Shown here in pieces: positions 33,221 to 42,506 of a DNA stretch of 64,000 nucleotides. Below the pieces are notes generated by a model, which made no database searches, was not told where the DNA came from, and was given only the letters and a program-made list of their open reading frames with translations. Within the stretch, counting starts at the first letter, position 1, and every line of letters starts with the position of its first letter. The DNA comes from Mesorhizobium onobrychidis (lineage in GTDB: Bacteria; Pseudomonadota; Alphaproteobacteria; Rhizobiales; Rhizobiaceae), in contig NZ_CP062229.1 of assembly GCF_024707545.1 (NCBI RefSeq), forward strand, positions 1,364,001 through 1,428,000, given 5' to 3'. A program made the position numbers and the translations under genes.

Positions 33221-34833
33221 CATGACTGGAAAGGTGGCAGGCCTGCGACGTGGCCGGCAACGCCATCCTCGGTCAGTTCGGCAAGCGCCAGCGACTGGTC
33301 GAGATGTTCGGCCCGCCAGGCAAGCAGCCTTTCGGCAAGCTCCAGCCGGATCGGCAGATAGGCCGGGTCGGCAGCGACATTGGTTAGTTCGTCTCGATCC
33401 TTCTCCAAGTCGAACAGCAGCGGCGGCAGGCCGCCGCCGAAATGTACATATTTGAATTGCTTCGTGCGGATGACGGCGAGATTGCATTGGCGCGGACCGA
33501 TGCCGAAATGGCGCTCGGCATGACCGTCGGCAACCGAACGGAAATCGAACTCCCAATGCGCGGCCTCGCGCCAGTTGTCCGGCTCCCTGGCATCCAGGAA
33601 CGGCTTCAGCGATTGTCCGTCGAGATGCGGCGGCGTTTTCTCGCCAAGCAGATCGAGCAAGGTCGGCGCTATGTCCACCGCCTCGGTGAAGCGGTCGACG
33701 CTGGCGCCGGCCGCTTTGTGGCGACGCGGGTCGCGGATGATCAGCGGAATATGATAACTGCCGTCGAAGAAGCCGCCCTTGCCCAGCATGTAATGGTCGC
33801 CCATCATTTCGGCATGGTCGGAGGTCAGCACGACGATGGTGTCATCCCAGGCATCCGCTGCCTTGACTGCCTGCCAGATGCGGCCAAGCTGCGCGTCGAC
33901 TTCGGAGATCATGCCGTAATACAGCGCGCGGATGCGGCCAAAATCGTAGTCGCCCCAGTCGCGCACCTTGCCCTCGGCGCCGGGGCGGAAATTCGAACGC
34001 TCCTGCAGGTCAACGTTGTAGGCAAGGTAGGGATGGCTTTCTGCCTCGGCCTGCCAGCTCACGGCGCGGTGGAAAGCCGGTCCCTCGGTAGGATCATACA
34101 TGCTGTTGTAGGGTTCCGGCACGATGAACGGCGGATGCGGGCTGAGGAAGGAAAGATGCGCGAACCACGGTGTATCGCGCTCCTGTTCGCCAAGCCAGCG
34201 GAGGAATTCGCCGGTCAGGAACGCGGCTGGGGTTTCGTCCTTCGAGTAGACGGGCGGCGCGTTGGTGACCGCGCCTTCCACCCTGCCGCCATCGATCTGG
34301 TCCGCTGGGCGATGGATGTCGGGAAAGCCGGCGCCGCTATCGATGCCGCGCGCCTTGAGCCACGACAGCCACGGTTTCTGGTGCTCCGGCAGGAGTTGGC
34401 GCACGGTGAAGCCCGGCAGCACGCCTTCGTAGCTTTTCAGCCGCGGGTCGCCCGGCGCCAGCGTGCGCGGATCGGGCGATACGTCGGTATAGCCGAACAG
34501 CGTCGGATCATAGCCGAGGCTGCGCGCCGAGAGCGCGATGTTGCCGTGGCGGGCGTCGAGCGGCGTGCCGTTGCGGCAAACGCGGTTGTTCATCTGGTAA
34601 AGGCCGGTGTAGAGGCAGGCGCGTGCCGGCGAGCACGGCGCCGCCCCGCCATAGTGCTGTCGAAACAGCACACCCTCGGCGGCGAGCGCGTCGGCATTCG
34701 GCGTTCGCACCACCTTGTGGCCTGCCGCCGACAGGCAGTCCCCCCGCCACTGGTCGCAGGTGATCAGGAGAACATTCGGGCGTCTGTCTTTTCTGACCAA
34801 TGCTGTATCCTTCATTGAAAACGTGCCGCTCAT
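33220..34833 (-). CDS. Sulfatase-superfamily enzyme, phosphonate monoester hydrolase-like
   Basis: A 537-residue cytosolic-looking enzyme (no signal). The metal site starts NVLLITCDQWRGDCLSAAGH; the formylglycine signature is APCSPARACLYTGLYQMNNR (C-x-P-x-R, Cys to be converted to formylglycine); later blocks are GYTDVSPDPRTL, VVLTSDHAEMMGDH and FKYVHFGGGLPPLLFDLEKD. These blocks closely match phosphonate monoester hydrolases of rhizobia and Agrobacterium, promiscuous enzymes that cleave phosphate mono/diesters and sulfates. A start at 34815 is an alternative. Substrate is inference. Confidence 0.88.
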   Translation of the reverse strand: MSGTFSMKDTALVRKDRRPNVLLITCDQWRGDCLSAAGHKVVRTPNADALAAEGVLFRQHYGGAAPCSPARACLYTGLYQMNNRVCRNGTPLDARHGNIALSARSLGYDPTLFGYTDVSPDPRTLAPGDPRLKSYEGVLPGFTVRQLLPEHQKPWLSWLKARGIDSGAGFPDIHRPADQIDGGRVEGAVTNAPPVYSKDETPAAFLTGEFLRWLGEQERDTPWFAHLSFLSPHPPFIVPEPYNSMYDPTEGPAFHRAVSWQAEAESHPYLAYNVDLQERSNFRPGAEGKVRDWGDYDFGRIRALYYGMISEVDAQLGRIWQAVKAADAWDDTIVVLTSDHAEMMGDHYMLGKGGFFDGSYHIPLIIRDPRRHKAAGASVDRFTEAVDIAPTLLDLLGEKTPPHLDGQSLKPFLDAREPDNWREAAHWEFDFRSVADGHAERHFGIGPRQCNLAVIRTKQFKYVHFGGGLPPLLFDLEKDRDELTNVAADPAYLPIRLELAERLLAWRAEHLDQSLALAELTEDGVAGHVAGLPPFQS

Positions 34834-34880
34834 GGAGCCGAATTTTTGTGGCGACGCAAGCCCGAGGTGTTCGCCGAATG

Positions 34881-34907
34881 GTGAACAAAAGTCGCCTTAT
34901 TGTTCAC
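34881..34907. promoter_or_regulatory. Palindromic operator candidate upstream of the ring-cleaving dioxygenase operon
   Basis: GTGAACAA, 11 bases, TTGTTCAC: perfect 8-bp arms. It lies 112 bases before the dioxygenase start. MhqR-like MarR repressors control mhqO/mhqD-type genes in Bacillus; no regulator gene is adjacent here, so the binding protein is unknown. Confidence 0.6.
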
Positions 34908-35018
34908 TCATAGAGCACAGTCCATTCTGTGTTTGCGGCCTTTGCCGCCGGCTGGCGGGTCCTCATATTGGCGTAGACGCGGCATGGGCCGCACAGGACA
35001 AGGGAAGGAGCAGGAAAA

Positions 35019-35951
35019 ATGCTCGACCAGATCAAAGGCCTGCATCACGTCACCTCGATGGCCAGGGATGCGCGCCAGAACAATGAGTTCTTCACCAAAA
35101 AGCTCGGCCTGCGCCGGGTCAAGAAAACCGTCAATTTCGACGCGCCGGATGTCTACCATCTCTATTATGCCGACGAGCTCGGCACGCCCGGTTCGGTGAT
35201 GACCTATTTTCCGTTTCCCAATATCGGCAAGGGCCGCCACGGCGTTGGCGAGGTCGGCACTACGGTCTATTCGGTTCCCGAGGGCACGCTCGCCTATTGG
35301 GAAAGGCGTTTTGCCGATAAGGGCGTCGCCGGCCTGTCGCGCGAAGAGAGCTTCGGCGAGAAGCGCCTTGGCTTCGCCGGTCCCGATGGTGACGGGTTTG
35401 CGCTGGTCGAGAACAACGCCGACACCCGTACGCCGTGGGCGAAGGGCGATGTTCCCTCCGACGAGGCGACCCGCGGTTTTCACTCGGTGTCGCTCAGGCT
35501 GAAGGATGGCGGCGCCACAGAAGAGCTGCTGAAATTCATGGGCTATGAGGAAGTCGACACGTCCGGCACTGTAAAAAGGCTGGCGGTGAGGAACGGCAAT
35601 GGCGCCAATATCGTCGATATCGAATCGCTGCCGGGCGCCGCTTTTGCCGATCTCGGCGCCGGCTCGGTCCACCACGTCGCCTTCGCTGTCGAAAACCGCG
35701 CCAAGCAGCTCGAAGTGCGCAAGGCGCTGATGGATACGGGTTACCAGGTGACGCCGGTGATCGATCGTGACTATTTCTGGGCGATCTATTTCCGCACGCC
35801 GGGCGGCGTGCTGTTCGAAGTCGCCACCAACGAGCCGGGCTTCGACCGCGACGAGGACGCCGCCCATCTCGGCGAGGCGCTGAAGCTGCCGTCGCAGCAC
35901 CAGCATCTGAGGCTCTATCTCGAGCAACATCTGCAAAAGCTGGAAGACTGA
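35019..35951 (+). CDS. mhqO: Ring-cleaving dioxygenase, MhqO-like VOC protein
   Basis: A 310-residue protein with two VOC modules. The first has GLHHVTSMARDARQNNEFFT (first metal His) and the second SVHHVAFAVENRAKQ (second His), with the metal Glu in PGGVLFEVATNEPGF. This is the MhqO/MhqA/LinE-type family, which opens hydroquinone rings and detoxifies quinones. AAGGAGCAGG precedes the ATG. It forms an operon with an MhqD-type hydrolase. Confidence 0.92.
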   Translation: MLDQIKGLHHVTSMARDARQNNEFFTKKLGLRRVKKTVNFDAPDVYHLYYADELGTPGSVMTYFPFPNIGKGRHGVGEVGTTVYSVPEGTLAYWERRFADKGVAGLSREESFGEKRLGFAGPDGDGFALVENNADTRTPWAKGDVPSDEATRGFHSVSLRLKDGGATEELLKFMGYEEVDTSGTVKRLAVRNGNGANIVDIESLPGAAFADLGAGSVHHVAFAVENRAKQLEVRKALMDTGYQVTPVIDRDYFWAIYFRTPGGVLFEVATNEPGFDRDEDAAHLGEALKLPSQHQHLRLYLEQHLQKLED

Positions 35952-35961
35952 GGACAAGGCC

Positions 35962-36585
35962 ATGAGCAAGGACGCTTACATCTACAAGACACTGCCCGGT
36001 TCGCCTGGTGGATCGCTGCTCTTCGTCTTCCACGGGACCGGGGCCGACGAGAGCCAGCTTCTGTCGCTCGGGCGCGATCTCGCGCCGCAGGCGACTATCG
36101 TTTCGCCGCGCGGCGATGTCTCGGAACACGGTGCTGCGCGCTTCTTTCACCGCACCGGCGAAGGCGTCTACGACATGGACGACCTGGCGCGGGCGACGGA
36201 CAAGATGGTTGGCTTCGTCAAGGCGCATGTCGAGGCGTCAAAGGCCTCGTCGGTGCTTGGCCTCGGCTATTCCAACGGCGCCAACATCCTGGCCTCGGTG
36301 GTGTTCGCGGCGCCCTCTCTGTTCGACGCGGCGGTGCTGATGCATCCGCTGATTCCGTTCGAGCCGGAGATCGAGGGAAGTCTCGCCGGCCGCCGCATCC
36401 TGGTCACAGCAGGCAGGCGCGATCCGATCTGTCCGCCCAACCTGACGTCGCGGCTGGAGGCCTATTTGCGCGCCGATGGCGCCGATGTCACAGTGGAGTG
36501 GCACGACGGCGGCCATGAGGTGCAGTCGAACGAGATCGAGGCGGCGCGGCGGTTCCTGTCCGCTACGCCGATAGAAGGAGCGTAG
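35962..36585 (+). CDS. Alpha/beta hydrolase, MhqD/phospholipase-carboxylesterase-like
   Basis: A 207-residue alpha/beta hydrolase. The oxyanion region is LLFVFHGTGADESQL; the nucleophile elbow is LGLGYSNGANI with Ser in GYSNG; the acid is Asp in TAGRRDPICPP and the base His in WHDGGHEVQSNE. It is the hydrolase usually paired with MhqO in quinone detoxification (mhqNOP/mhqD). It follows the dioxygenase by 10 bases. Confidence 0.9.
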   Translation: MSKDAYIYKTLPGSPGGSLLFVFHGTGADESQLLSLGRDLAPQATIVSPRGDVSEHGAARFFHRTGEGVYDMDDLARATDKMVGFVKAHVEASKASSVLGLGYSNGANILASVVFAAPSLFDAAVLMHPLIPFEPEIEGSLAGRRILVTAGRRDPICPPNLTSRLEAYLRADGADVTVEWHDGGHEVQSNEIEAARRFLSATPIEGA

Positions 36586-36587
36586 CA

Positions 36588-36887
36588 ATGCTTGACCAAT
36601 TGCCGGAGATCGAACTGGAAGATCGCGGTTCCAAGGGCCGTTATCTCTTGCGCGGGCCTGATGGCGCCGAGGCGGAGATGACCTTCACCAAGATCGGCGA
36701 GCACCAGATCATCATCGACCACACCGAAGTGCCGGATGCGTTTCGCGGCCAGGGCGCGGGGCTTCGCCTCGTTACCCGCGCCGTCGAGGACGCGCGCGCG
36801 GCGGGCAAGAAGATCATCCCGCTCTGCCCGTTCGCCAACGCCCAGTTCCGACGTCACCAGGAATGGGCCGACGTGCTGAAGCAATAG
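36588..36887 (+). CDS. Short GNAT-type acetyltransferase (YjdJ-like)
   Basis: A 99-residue protein with HTEVPDAFRGQGAGLRLVTR, the acetyl-CoA-binding G-x-G-x-G-type loop and following helix, and the ending KKIIPLCPFANAQFRRH, as in YjdJ-like mini-GNATs. It starts two bases after the hydrolase stop, so it belongs to the mhq-like operon. Its acceptor is unknown. Confidence 0.88.
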   Translation: MLDQLPEIELEDRGSKGRYLLRGPDGAEAEMTFTKIGEHQIIIDHTEVPDAFRGQGAGLRLVTRAVEDARAAGKKIIPLCPFANAQFRRHQEWADVLKQ

Positions 36888-36979
36888 CGTTGATCCTAGC
36901 CGCAGGCCTCGGCGCACGATGACGGTTGAGGGGGGCAGCCACAAGCGCACGCATCGCTGTGGCATTTGCGCAGATCGCC

Positions 36980-37034
36980 TGTCTTGCCTAGTGGGTTGTC
37001 TTGCCTAGTGGGTATTGCCTTGCCTAAGTAGGTA
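36980..37034. repeat. 17-bp tandem repeat upstream of the dipeptidase gene
   Basis: TGTCTTGCCTAGTGGGT occurs at 36980-36996 and again at 36997-37013, followed by a degenerate third copy to 37034. It occupies the leader before the dipeptidase gene. Confidence 0.85.
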
Positions 37035-37071
37035 TATTGCCGCCCGACCAATCGAACCGAATGATCCCTTG

Positions 37072-38130
37072 ATGACCGAAACCGATCTTGTTCCCGTCTT
37101 CGACGGCCACAACGATACGCTGCTCAGGCTCCATCAGTCGAAGGACGCGGATGTCAAAAAGCTGTTCATCGAGGGAACATCGGGTGGCCACATCGACCTG
37201 CCACGTGCGAAAAAGGGCGGCTTTGCCGGCGGTATGTTCGCGATCTTTCCGCCGCCGGTCGAGAAATCCAAGCGCAGTGCGGTTCCACCCGCGCCGAGCG
37301 ATACCGAGCCCTTGCCGCCCGAGCTTCCGCGCGCTGACGCGCTCGCCTCCACCATCGCCATGGCCTCGATTCTGTTCCGGCTGGAGCGGGCTTCGGCGCT
37401 CACCGTCTGCCGCAGCGCCGTCGACGTGCGAAACGCGATGGCGCAAGGGTCGATCGCGGCGGTGTTCCATATAGAAGGCGTTGAGGCGATCGACCCCGAA
37501 CTGACGATGCTCGACGTGCTGCATGCGGCCGGCTTGCGCTCGCTCGGCATCGTCTGGAGCCGCCCGAACGCTTTTGGCCACGGCGTGCCGTTCCGGTTCC
37601 CGTCGACGCCCGACACCGGACCTGGCCTGACCGATGCCGGCAAGGCACTGGTCAAGGCCTGTAACCAGCTCGGCATCATGGTCGATCTTTCGCACCTCAA
37701 CGAAAAGGGGTTTCGCGACGTCGCCGAGATCAGCGACGCACCATTGGTCGCGACCCATTCCAATGTCCACACGATCTGCGGCCATTCCCGCAACCTCACC
37801 GACTGGCAGCTCGGCGCGATCCGCGAGTCGGGTGGCATGGTCGGGCTGAATTTCGCCACCGGGTTTTTGCGCGAGGACGGTAGGATGAATGCCGATACCA
37901 GTCTCGACATCATGGTGCGCCATGTCGATTCACTGCTGCAGGCGCTGGGCGAAGACGGCGTCGGCCTCGGGTCCGATTTCGACGGCGCCATGATCCCGGC
38001 TGTGATCGGCGACGTCACCGGCCTGCCGAAGCTGCTCGATGCGTTCGCCGAGCGCGGCTTCGGTCGCGCGCTGATCGAGAAAATCGCCTATCGCAACTGG
38101 ATCAGTATGCTGGAAAAGACCATCGGCTAA
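37072..38130 (+). CDS. Membrane dipeptidase, peptidase family M19
   Basis: A 352-residue protein. The zinc-binding start VFDGHNDTLLRLHQS holds the first ligands (H-x-D); Glu in VFHIEGVEAI bridges the zincs; later His residues are in MVDLSHLNEKG and PLVATHSNVHTICGHSRNLTD. This is the renal-dipeptidase family, which cleaves dipeptides including some D-amino-acid forms. The ATG at 37072 was chosen over the longer frame from 37015, which begins inside the tandem repeat. It has no signal peptide. Confidence 0.92.
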   Translation: MTETDLVPVFDGHNDTLLRLHQSKDADVKKLFIEGTSGGHIDLPRAKKGGFAGGMFAIFPPPVEKSKRSAVPPAPSDTEPLPPELPRADALASTIAMASILFRLERASALTVCRSAVDVRNAMAQGSIAAVFHIEGVEAIDPELTMLDVLHAAGLRSLGIVWSRPNAFGHGVPFRFPSTPDTGPGLTDAGKALVKACNQLGIMVDLSHLNEKGFRDVAEISDAPLVATHSNVHTICGHSRNLTDWQLGAIRESGGMVGLNFATGFLREDGRMNADTSLDIMVRHVDSLLQALGEDGVGLGSDFDGAMIPAVIGDVTGLPKLLDAFAERGFGRALIEKIAYRNWISMLEKTIG

Positions 38131-38189
38131 AGCGTGTCGCCCGGCAGAGTAGCCAGCGACCTGCAATATATCGATCGAGCGGGGTTTTG

Positions 38190-38270
38190 ATGATCTCGAC
38201 AAGACCCTTGTCTCCGGAGCTCAAGCCGCGGATGATTGCGGACTTCGAGAACTTCAGGGCCGGCTCTTGA
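38190..38270 (+). CDS. Possible 26-codon leader frame coupled to the amine-oxidase gene
   Basis: ATG at 38190 opens a short frame (MISTRPLSPELKPRMIADFE) whose TGA stop overlaps the TTG start of the next gene as TTGA. It may be a leader peptide that sets up translation of the oxidase, or a relic of a longer N-terminus in another frame. No homologue is recognised. Confidence 0.3.
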   Translation: MISTRPLSPELKPRMIADFENFRAGS

Positions 38271-39544
38271 AGCGCCAGACCGATGTCGCCATCGTCGGCG
38301 CCGGCTTTACCGGCCTGTCAGCCGCGCATGAATTGAACAGGGCCGGCATTGATTTTGTGCTGCTCGAGGCGCGCGGCCGCGTCGGCGGGCGGGTCGAGTC
38401 CAAGTGGAATGGGCTTGCCGAGCTGATCGACAGCGGCGGTCAGTTCCTGTGCGAAGACATGCCGGAACTGATGGCCCTGGTGCGAACGCGCGGTAAGACG
38501 TTGGTCGAGACCTATGTTAAGGGCAAAGTCATTGCCCAGCCGCTGACGGGCGAAAAGGAAGCCGAGCGAATCTACTACGCCTCGATGGCGATCCGCGACC
38601 GCATGAACGCGATTGCACCGGCCGATCCGACTATTGCCGGCTTGACCGTCGCCGCATGGCTCGATCGCCAGAACGATCCCGGTGAGGCCAAGGCGGCTTT
38701 TCGCTCGATGATCGAGGGCCTGTGGTGCCAAGCGCTCGAAAAACTGCCGCTTTGGCACCTCATCGACAATGACCGCCGTATTACCAATGAGGTGTCGGAA
38801 CTGCAGTATTTCGTGCACGAAACCATGCAGTCTCTGGCGGACGATCTGGCTGGCGATCTCGGCGACCGCCTGCGATTGAACACGCCGGTCAGAACGATCG
38901 AGCGCAGACTGGGAGGAGTTCGTCTCACGTCGACGACGGGCTCGATCACGGCGCGAACGGCGCTGATCGCCATGCCGCCGATGATGGCTTCGAAGCTGGA
39001 TTTCGCGCCGCCGCTGCCGGTTGCCTTGGATAAGGCCCTCGGTGTCTGGCAAAGCGGCGCGGTGATCAAAATGCAGGTGCGCTACCCCACAGCCTTTTGG
39101 CGCGCCAAGGGCTTGAGCGGCATGGTGATGTGGCGCGATCCGCCGGCACTTTTTGCCTGTGACGTCAGCAAGGATGGCGGCCACCCTGCGTTGGTCGTCT
39201 TCGTCGGCGGGCCGCTTGCCCTACGCTGGCGGGAACTGGGAGATGCCGCGTTGCGCGCCGAGGTTACGGCGCGGCTGAAGGAGGCGCTCGGCACGGACGC
39301 AGACAACTTCACCGATTTCAGCTGTCGCGACTGGACCGATGATCGCTGGAGCGGCGGCGGCTACAGCGATCTCATCATCGATACGAGTGCCACCGACGCC
39401 GAACAAACCATCCTGGCCGGCGCGGCGCCAGTGTATTTCGCATCCTCGGAATTGTCGCCGTCATTTCCGGGCTATGTCGAAGGCGCAATCGTGGCTGGGC
39501 GCATTGCTGCACAGAAAATCCTCTCGGAATTTAATCCGCAATAG
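38267..39544 (+). CDS. Flavin monoamine oxidase family protein
   Basis: A 425-residue FAD enzyme. The dinucleotide-binding start is DVAIVGAGFTGLSAAHELNR, followed by LLEARGRVGGRVESKW, the GG-doublet typical of amine oxidases; the C-terminal FAD block is LSPSFPGYVEGAIVAGRIAA. It oxidises a primary or secondary amine to imine with oxygen; the amine is unknown. The only in-frame start is TTG at 38267, overlapped by the leader frame's stop. Confidence 0.88.
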   Translation: MKRQTDVAIVGAGFTGLSAAHELNRAGIDFVLLEARGRVGGRVESKWNGLAELIDSGGQFLCEDMPELMALVRTRGKTLVETYVKGKVIAQPLTGEKEAERIYYASMAIRDRMNAIAPADPTIAGLTVAAWLDRQNDPGEAKAAFRSMIEGLWCQALEKLPLWHLIDNDRRITNEVSELQYFVHETMQSLADDLAGDLGDRLRLNTPVRTIERRLGGVRLTSTTGSITARTALIAMPPMMASKLDFAPPLPVALDKALGVWQSGAVIKMQVRYPTAFWRAKGLSGMVMWRDPPALFACDVSKDGGHPALVVFVGGPLALRWRELGDAALRAEVTARLKEALGTDADNFTDFSCRDWTDDRWSGGGYSDLIIDTSATDAEQTILAGAAPVYFASSELSPSFPGYVEGAIVAGRIAAQKILSEFNPQ

Positions 39545-39815
39545 TCACAAGCGCCTCATGGTCGCAGGCGAGGCGTCTCAAGGTGGCGACCGGACGTCGC
39601 CGGGCCAGAGCGGCGGCGTGATTTGATCCCGTGAACACGCGGCTGCATGAAACAGTTCGGCAAACGAACTCCCTCGCCCTCGCATGACCGCATATGCCCG
39701 GTACTGCCCGAATTCCCGTTTCAAATCTGTTACACGGTCAGTTTGCGTGCGTCGTTCGTCCGTTACAAGGTGCGGCTAAGTTCGTTTCAACAGAAAAAGA
39801 AGATCAACGAAGGGA
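39545..39815. other. Intergenic region without a recognised feature
   Basis: About 270 bases between the amine-oxidase gene and the small membrane protein gene; no clear promoter or repeat was found. Confidence 0.4.
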
Positions 39816-40226
39816 ATGGCGATGTATGCGAAAATCCAGACTGCCTACGGTGGCCGCCTGCAGGCGGAGCGCAACGATCGGCGGCCGAAGCTGGCGCTGC
39901 GCCGGCGCGCCAACGATCATCCGATGGCGCTGTTCGTGGTGCTGGGCGCCGCCGCGTTCGTCGGCATGGCCTTCGCGCCGACGGTTGGTCCAGCCTTTGC
40001 TTCACTGAACCCGCCGGCAAACATCGTCGACGGCGCGCCGACCACGACAAAGACCGCGCGCCTGCCGATGCCGGAGATCGATTTTGTCTGCAAGGGGCAG
40101 GCCTGGGGCGCCGAAAGTGCGGACTGCCTGCGCGTCATCGCCGAGCAATCCGGCATTCACAAGGCTCGCGCGGTCCGCGTGATCGCCAATGCCGCGCCGC
40201 TGACCGATACGCCGAACGTTTTTTGA
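39816..40226 (+). CDS. Small membrane-anchored protein with two-cysteine C-terminal domain
   Basis: A 136-residue protein: basic cytosolic head (ERNDRRPKLALRRRANDHPM), one membrane helix (MALFVVLGAAAFVGMAFAPT), and a C-terminal domain with two cysteines (DFVCKGQAWGAESADCLRVI). AGGG fits best to the second ATG at 39822, so the real start may be two codons on. Function is unknown; homologues seem restricted to rhizobia (recalled, not searched). Confidence 0.75.
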   Translation: MAMYAKIQTAYGGRLQAERNDRRPKLALRRRANDHPMALFVVLGAAAFVGMAFAPTVGPAFASLNPPANIVDGAPTTTKTARLPMPEIDFVCKGQAWGAESADCLRVIAEQSGIHKARAVRVIANAAPLTDTPNVF

Positions 40227-40260
40227 TGCCCCCGAGCGACCCTCCAGCGCTCCAGGCAGG

Positions 40261-40292
40261 CTCCCGCCGCATCCTCGGCCGGGAGTCTTTTT
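40261..40292 (+). terminator. Rho-independent terminator
   Basis: CTCCCGCCG and CGGCCGGGAG form an imperfect stem followed by TCTTTTTT. It ends the small membrane protein transcript. Confidence 0.75.
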
Positions 40293-40360
40293 TCTCTGGA
40301 CTCTAGCCCTTTGTTTGAGCATCGGATTTTTCAAAAACCGATTTCCACCAGTCCGAAGTT

Positions 40361-42448
40361 CTAGCTGCCCAATGCGGCCTGCTCGGCAATGGCCGACAGC
40401 ACGCCGCGCACGTCGAGCGTGCTGAACGGCTTTTCCAGGATCTGCGGACGCTGCGGCGCGGGCAACGCCTCGATTTCGGCCTTCGCGCCGATCAGGTCGC
40501 CGGTGACCAGAACGAAGCGCCGCGCCAGGTCAGGCTTTTCGGCGAGCAGTTCGCGATAGATTGATATGCCGCTGGTGCCGGGCATGCGCAGATCGGAAAA
40601 GACGATGTCCGGTGGCATATGGCCGGACAAAGTCGCGGCGGCCGATCCCCAGGCCGGCACGATCCGCGACTTGATGCCCATCAACTCCAGAATGTCGGAC
40701 AGCGAGGCGGCGACATCCGGCTCGTCGTCGATGATCAGCGCGTGACGCAATCCGCTCGATCGCGCCGGGCTTTCGCCGGCGGCGGCCGCGCCGGCGGCGA
40801 TCGCCGGCAACTGGACGACGAAACGGGCGCCCCTCGGCAGAACTTCCTCGAACCAGACATCGCCATTGTGCCGTTCGATGATCGATTTCGAGATCGACAG
40901 GCCGATGCCGGTGCCGACGCCGACCGGCTTGGTGGTGAAGTAGGATTCGAAGATGCGGGAGCGTATCGCTTCCGGCACGCCCAGCCCGTTGTCCTCGACC
41001 GAGAAACAGGGATTGCCGCGATCGCTGCGAAACGTACGGACCTTGATCAGCCGGTCGCCGCCGATGCCGGCCAGAGCGTGCTGGCTGTTGATGAGGAAGT
41101 TGGCAGCCACTTGCGTCACATGGTCGGCGTCGGCCATGGCCAGCAGCGGGCCGCTGGCGAAATCGGTATCGATAATGATGCCGGTCGACCTGGCGCCGTA
41201 GGCAGTCACTTCGAGTGCCGCGCGGACCACCTGGTTGAGGTCGGTCTCGGCCTGTGACGCCGGATGCAGGCGCACCATGGAGAGGAAGCTCTTGACGATG
41301 CGGCCGCAGCGCTCTGCGGCGGCGCGCACCTTTTCAGCGCGCACCTTGGTCTGCGGGTCTGAAGCGAACTCGTGCAACAGCGTCGATTGGGCGACGACTA
41401 CGGCAAGCGGGTTGTTGAGCTCGTGTGACACGCCGGCAAGCAGTGAGCCCATCGCCGCCATCTTCTCGTTCTGGTGCAGCTTTTCGCGCTGGCGGCCGAT
41501 CTCTTCCTCGGCGCGCAATTTGTCGCGCAGGTCGCGGATCGAGCCGAAGATCAGGCGGCGATCGGCGACCCGCATCTCGGTCGCCGTCAGTTCGATCGGA
41601 AAGACCTCACCGGCCGCATTCTGGGTGACGGTCTCGATCCGCTGGCCGACCATCGGCGCGCCGCGGCCCGACATGTATTCGGCGCCCGACACATAGCCCT
41701 TGCGATAATATTCCGGAACGACGGTGTCGAGCAGGTCCTTGCCGAGGATGTTGCTGCGCTGGTAGCCGAACATCTTTTCGGCGGCCGGATTGAATTCGAT
41801 GATCGAACCGGTCTCGTCGATGACGATGATGGCGTCGAGCGAGGCCTGCAGCATGGTGCGGCGGATGACTTCGCTGGCATGGGCATCGGAAAGCGATCGT
41901 TCAATGGCGTCGCCGATGGCCAGCGCCACGATGTGCAGCGTTGCCTCTTCCTCGTCGGTCCATTCGCGCTCGTTCACGCAGTCGTTGACCGCCAGCGTGC
42001 CCCACAGATGGCCATGCGCAAAGACCGACACCGACAGGAACGACTTGATGTGCTGCTTTTCGAAGTCGGTTCTCAGAAAGCCTTCGAGGTCGCGCGTGTG
42101 TCCCGCGAAGATCTTGCCTTGCCGCTCGTCCTCCGCCAACCGTTCCAGCAGCGGGTCCGAATTGACAACCGACTGCATGATCACCGTTGGCGACGCCAGT
42201 TCGCCGCCAAAACGGGGGTTGATCCAGTAAGCCGAGACCGACTGGGCAAAGCCCTGGCCGGGCAGCTCGCGCAGCCGAAACAGGATGCCGCGCTGGCAAT
42301 CCATGGCCGCGCAGAGCGTTTCAAGGATGCTGTCCATCTCGCGCTGCCAGTCGCCGGCTTCGCGAAGCCGGCGAACGACATGGACAGCCGCCATCGCCGC
42401 GCCCTGCCTGACGCCGTGCCTATCGCTGCGTGCTGCTTCAGCCGTCAT
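40361..42448 (-). CDS. Hybrid sensor histidine kinase (GAF-PAS-HisKA-HATPase-receiver)
   Basis: A 695-residue kinase. Residues ~35-185 form a GAF domain (CQRGILFRLRELPGQG); ~195-310 PAS (LDAIIVIDETGSIIEFNPAA); the HisKA box is LLAGVSHELNNPLAVVVAQS; the ATPase N-box is VAANFLINSQHALAG and G-box VGTGIGLSISKSI; the C-terminal receiver has ALIIDDEPDVAAS, phospho-Asp in DIVFSDLRMPGT and Lys in QILEKPFS. No membrane helix. It lies next to an OmpR-type regulator on the same strand, so they probably form a phosphorelay or a two-component pair. The stimulus is unknown. Confidence 0.92.
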   Translation of the reverse strand: MTAEAARSDRHGVRQGAAMAAVHVVRRLREAGDWQREMDSILETLCAAMDCQRGILFRLRELPGQGFAQSVSAYWINPRFGGELASPTVIMQSVVNSDPLLERLAEDERQGKIFAGHTRDLEGFLRTDFEKQHIKSFLSVSVFAHGHLWGTLAVNDCVNEREWTDEEEATLHIVALAIGDAIERSLSDAHASEVIRRTMLQASLDAIIVIDETGSIIEFNPAAEKMFGYQRSNILGKDLLDTVVPEYYRKGYVSGAEYMSGRGAPMVGQRIETVTQNAAGEVFPIELTATEMRVADRRLIFGSIRDLRDKLRAEEEIGRQREKLHQNEKMAAMGSLLAGVSHELNNPLAVVVAQSTLLHEFASDPQTKVRAEKVRAAAERCGRIVKSFLSMVRLHPASQAETDLNQVVRAALEVTAYGARSTGIIIDTDFASGPLLAMADADHVTQVAANFLINSQHALAGIGGDRLIKVRTFRSDRGNPCFSVEDNGLGVPEAIRSRIFESYFTTKPVGVGTGIGLSISKSIIERHNGDVWFEEVLPRGARFVVQLPAIAAGAAAAGESPARSSGLRHALIIDDEPDVAASLSDILELMGIKSRIVPAWGSAAATLSGHMPPDIVFSDLRMPGTSGISIYRELLAEKPDLARRFVLVTGDLIGAKAEIEALPAPQRPQILEKPFSTLDVRGVLSAIAEQAALGS

Positions 42449-42506
42449 GGTCAGCCGTCATTTTCACAGTCGTGCCACCGAGAGTGGTTACCAGTGGTCG
42501 CGCCGC

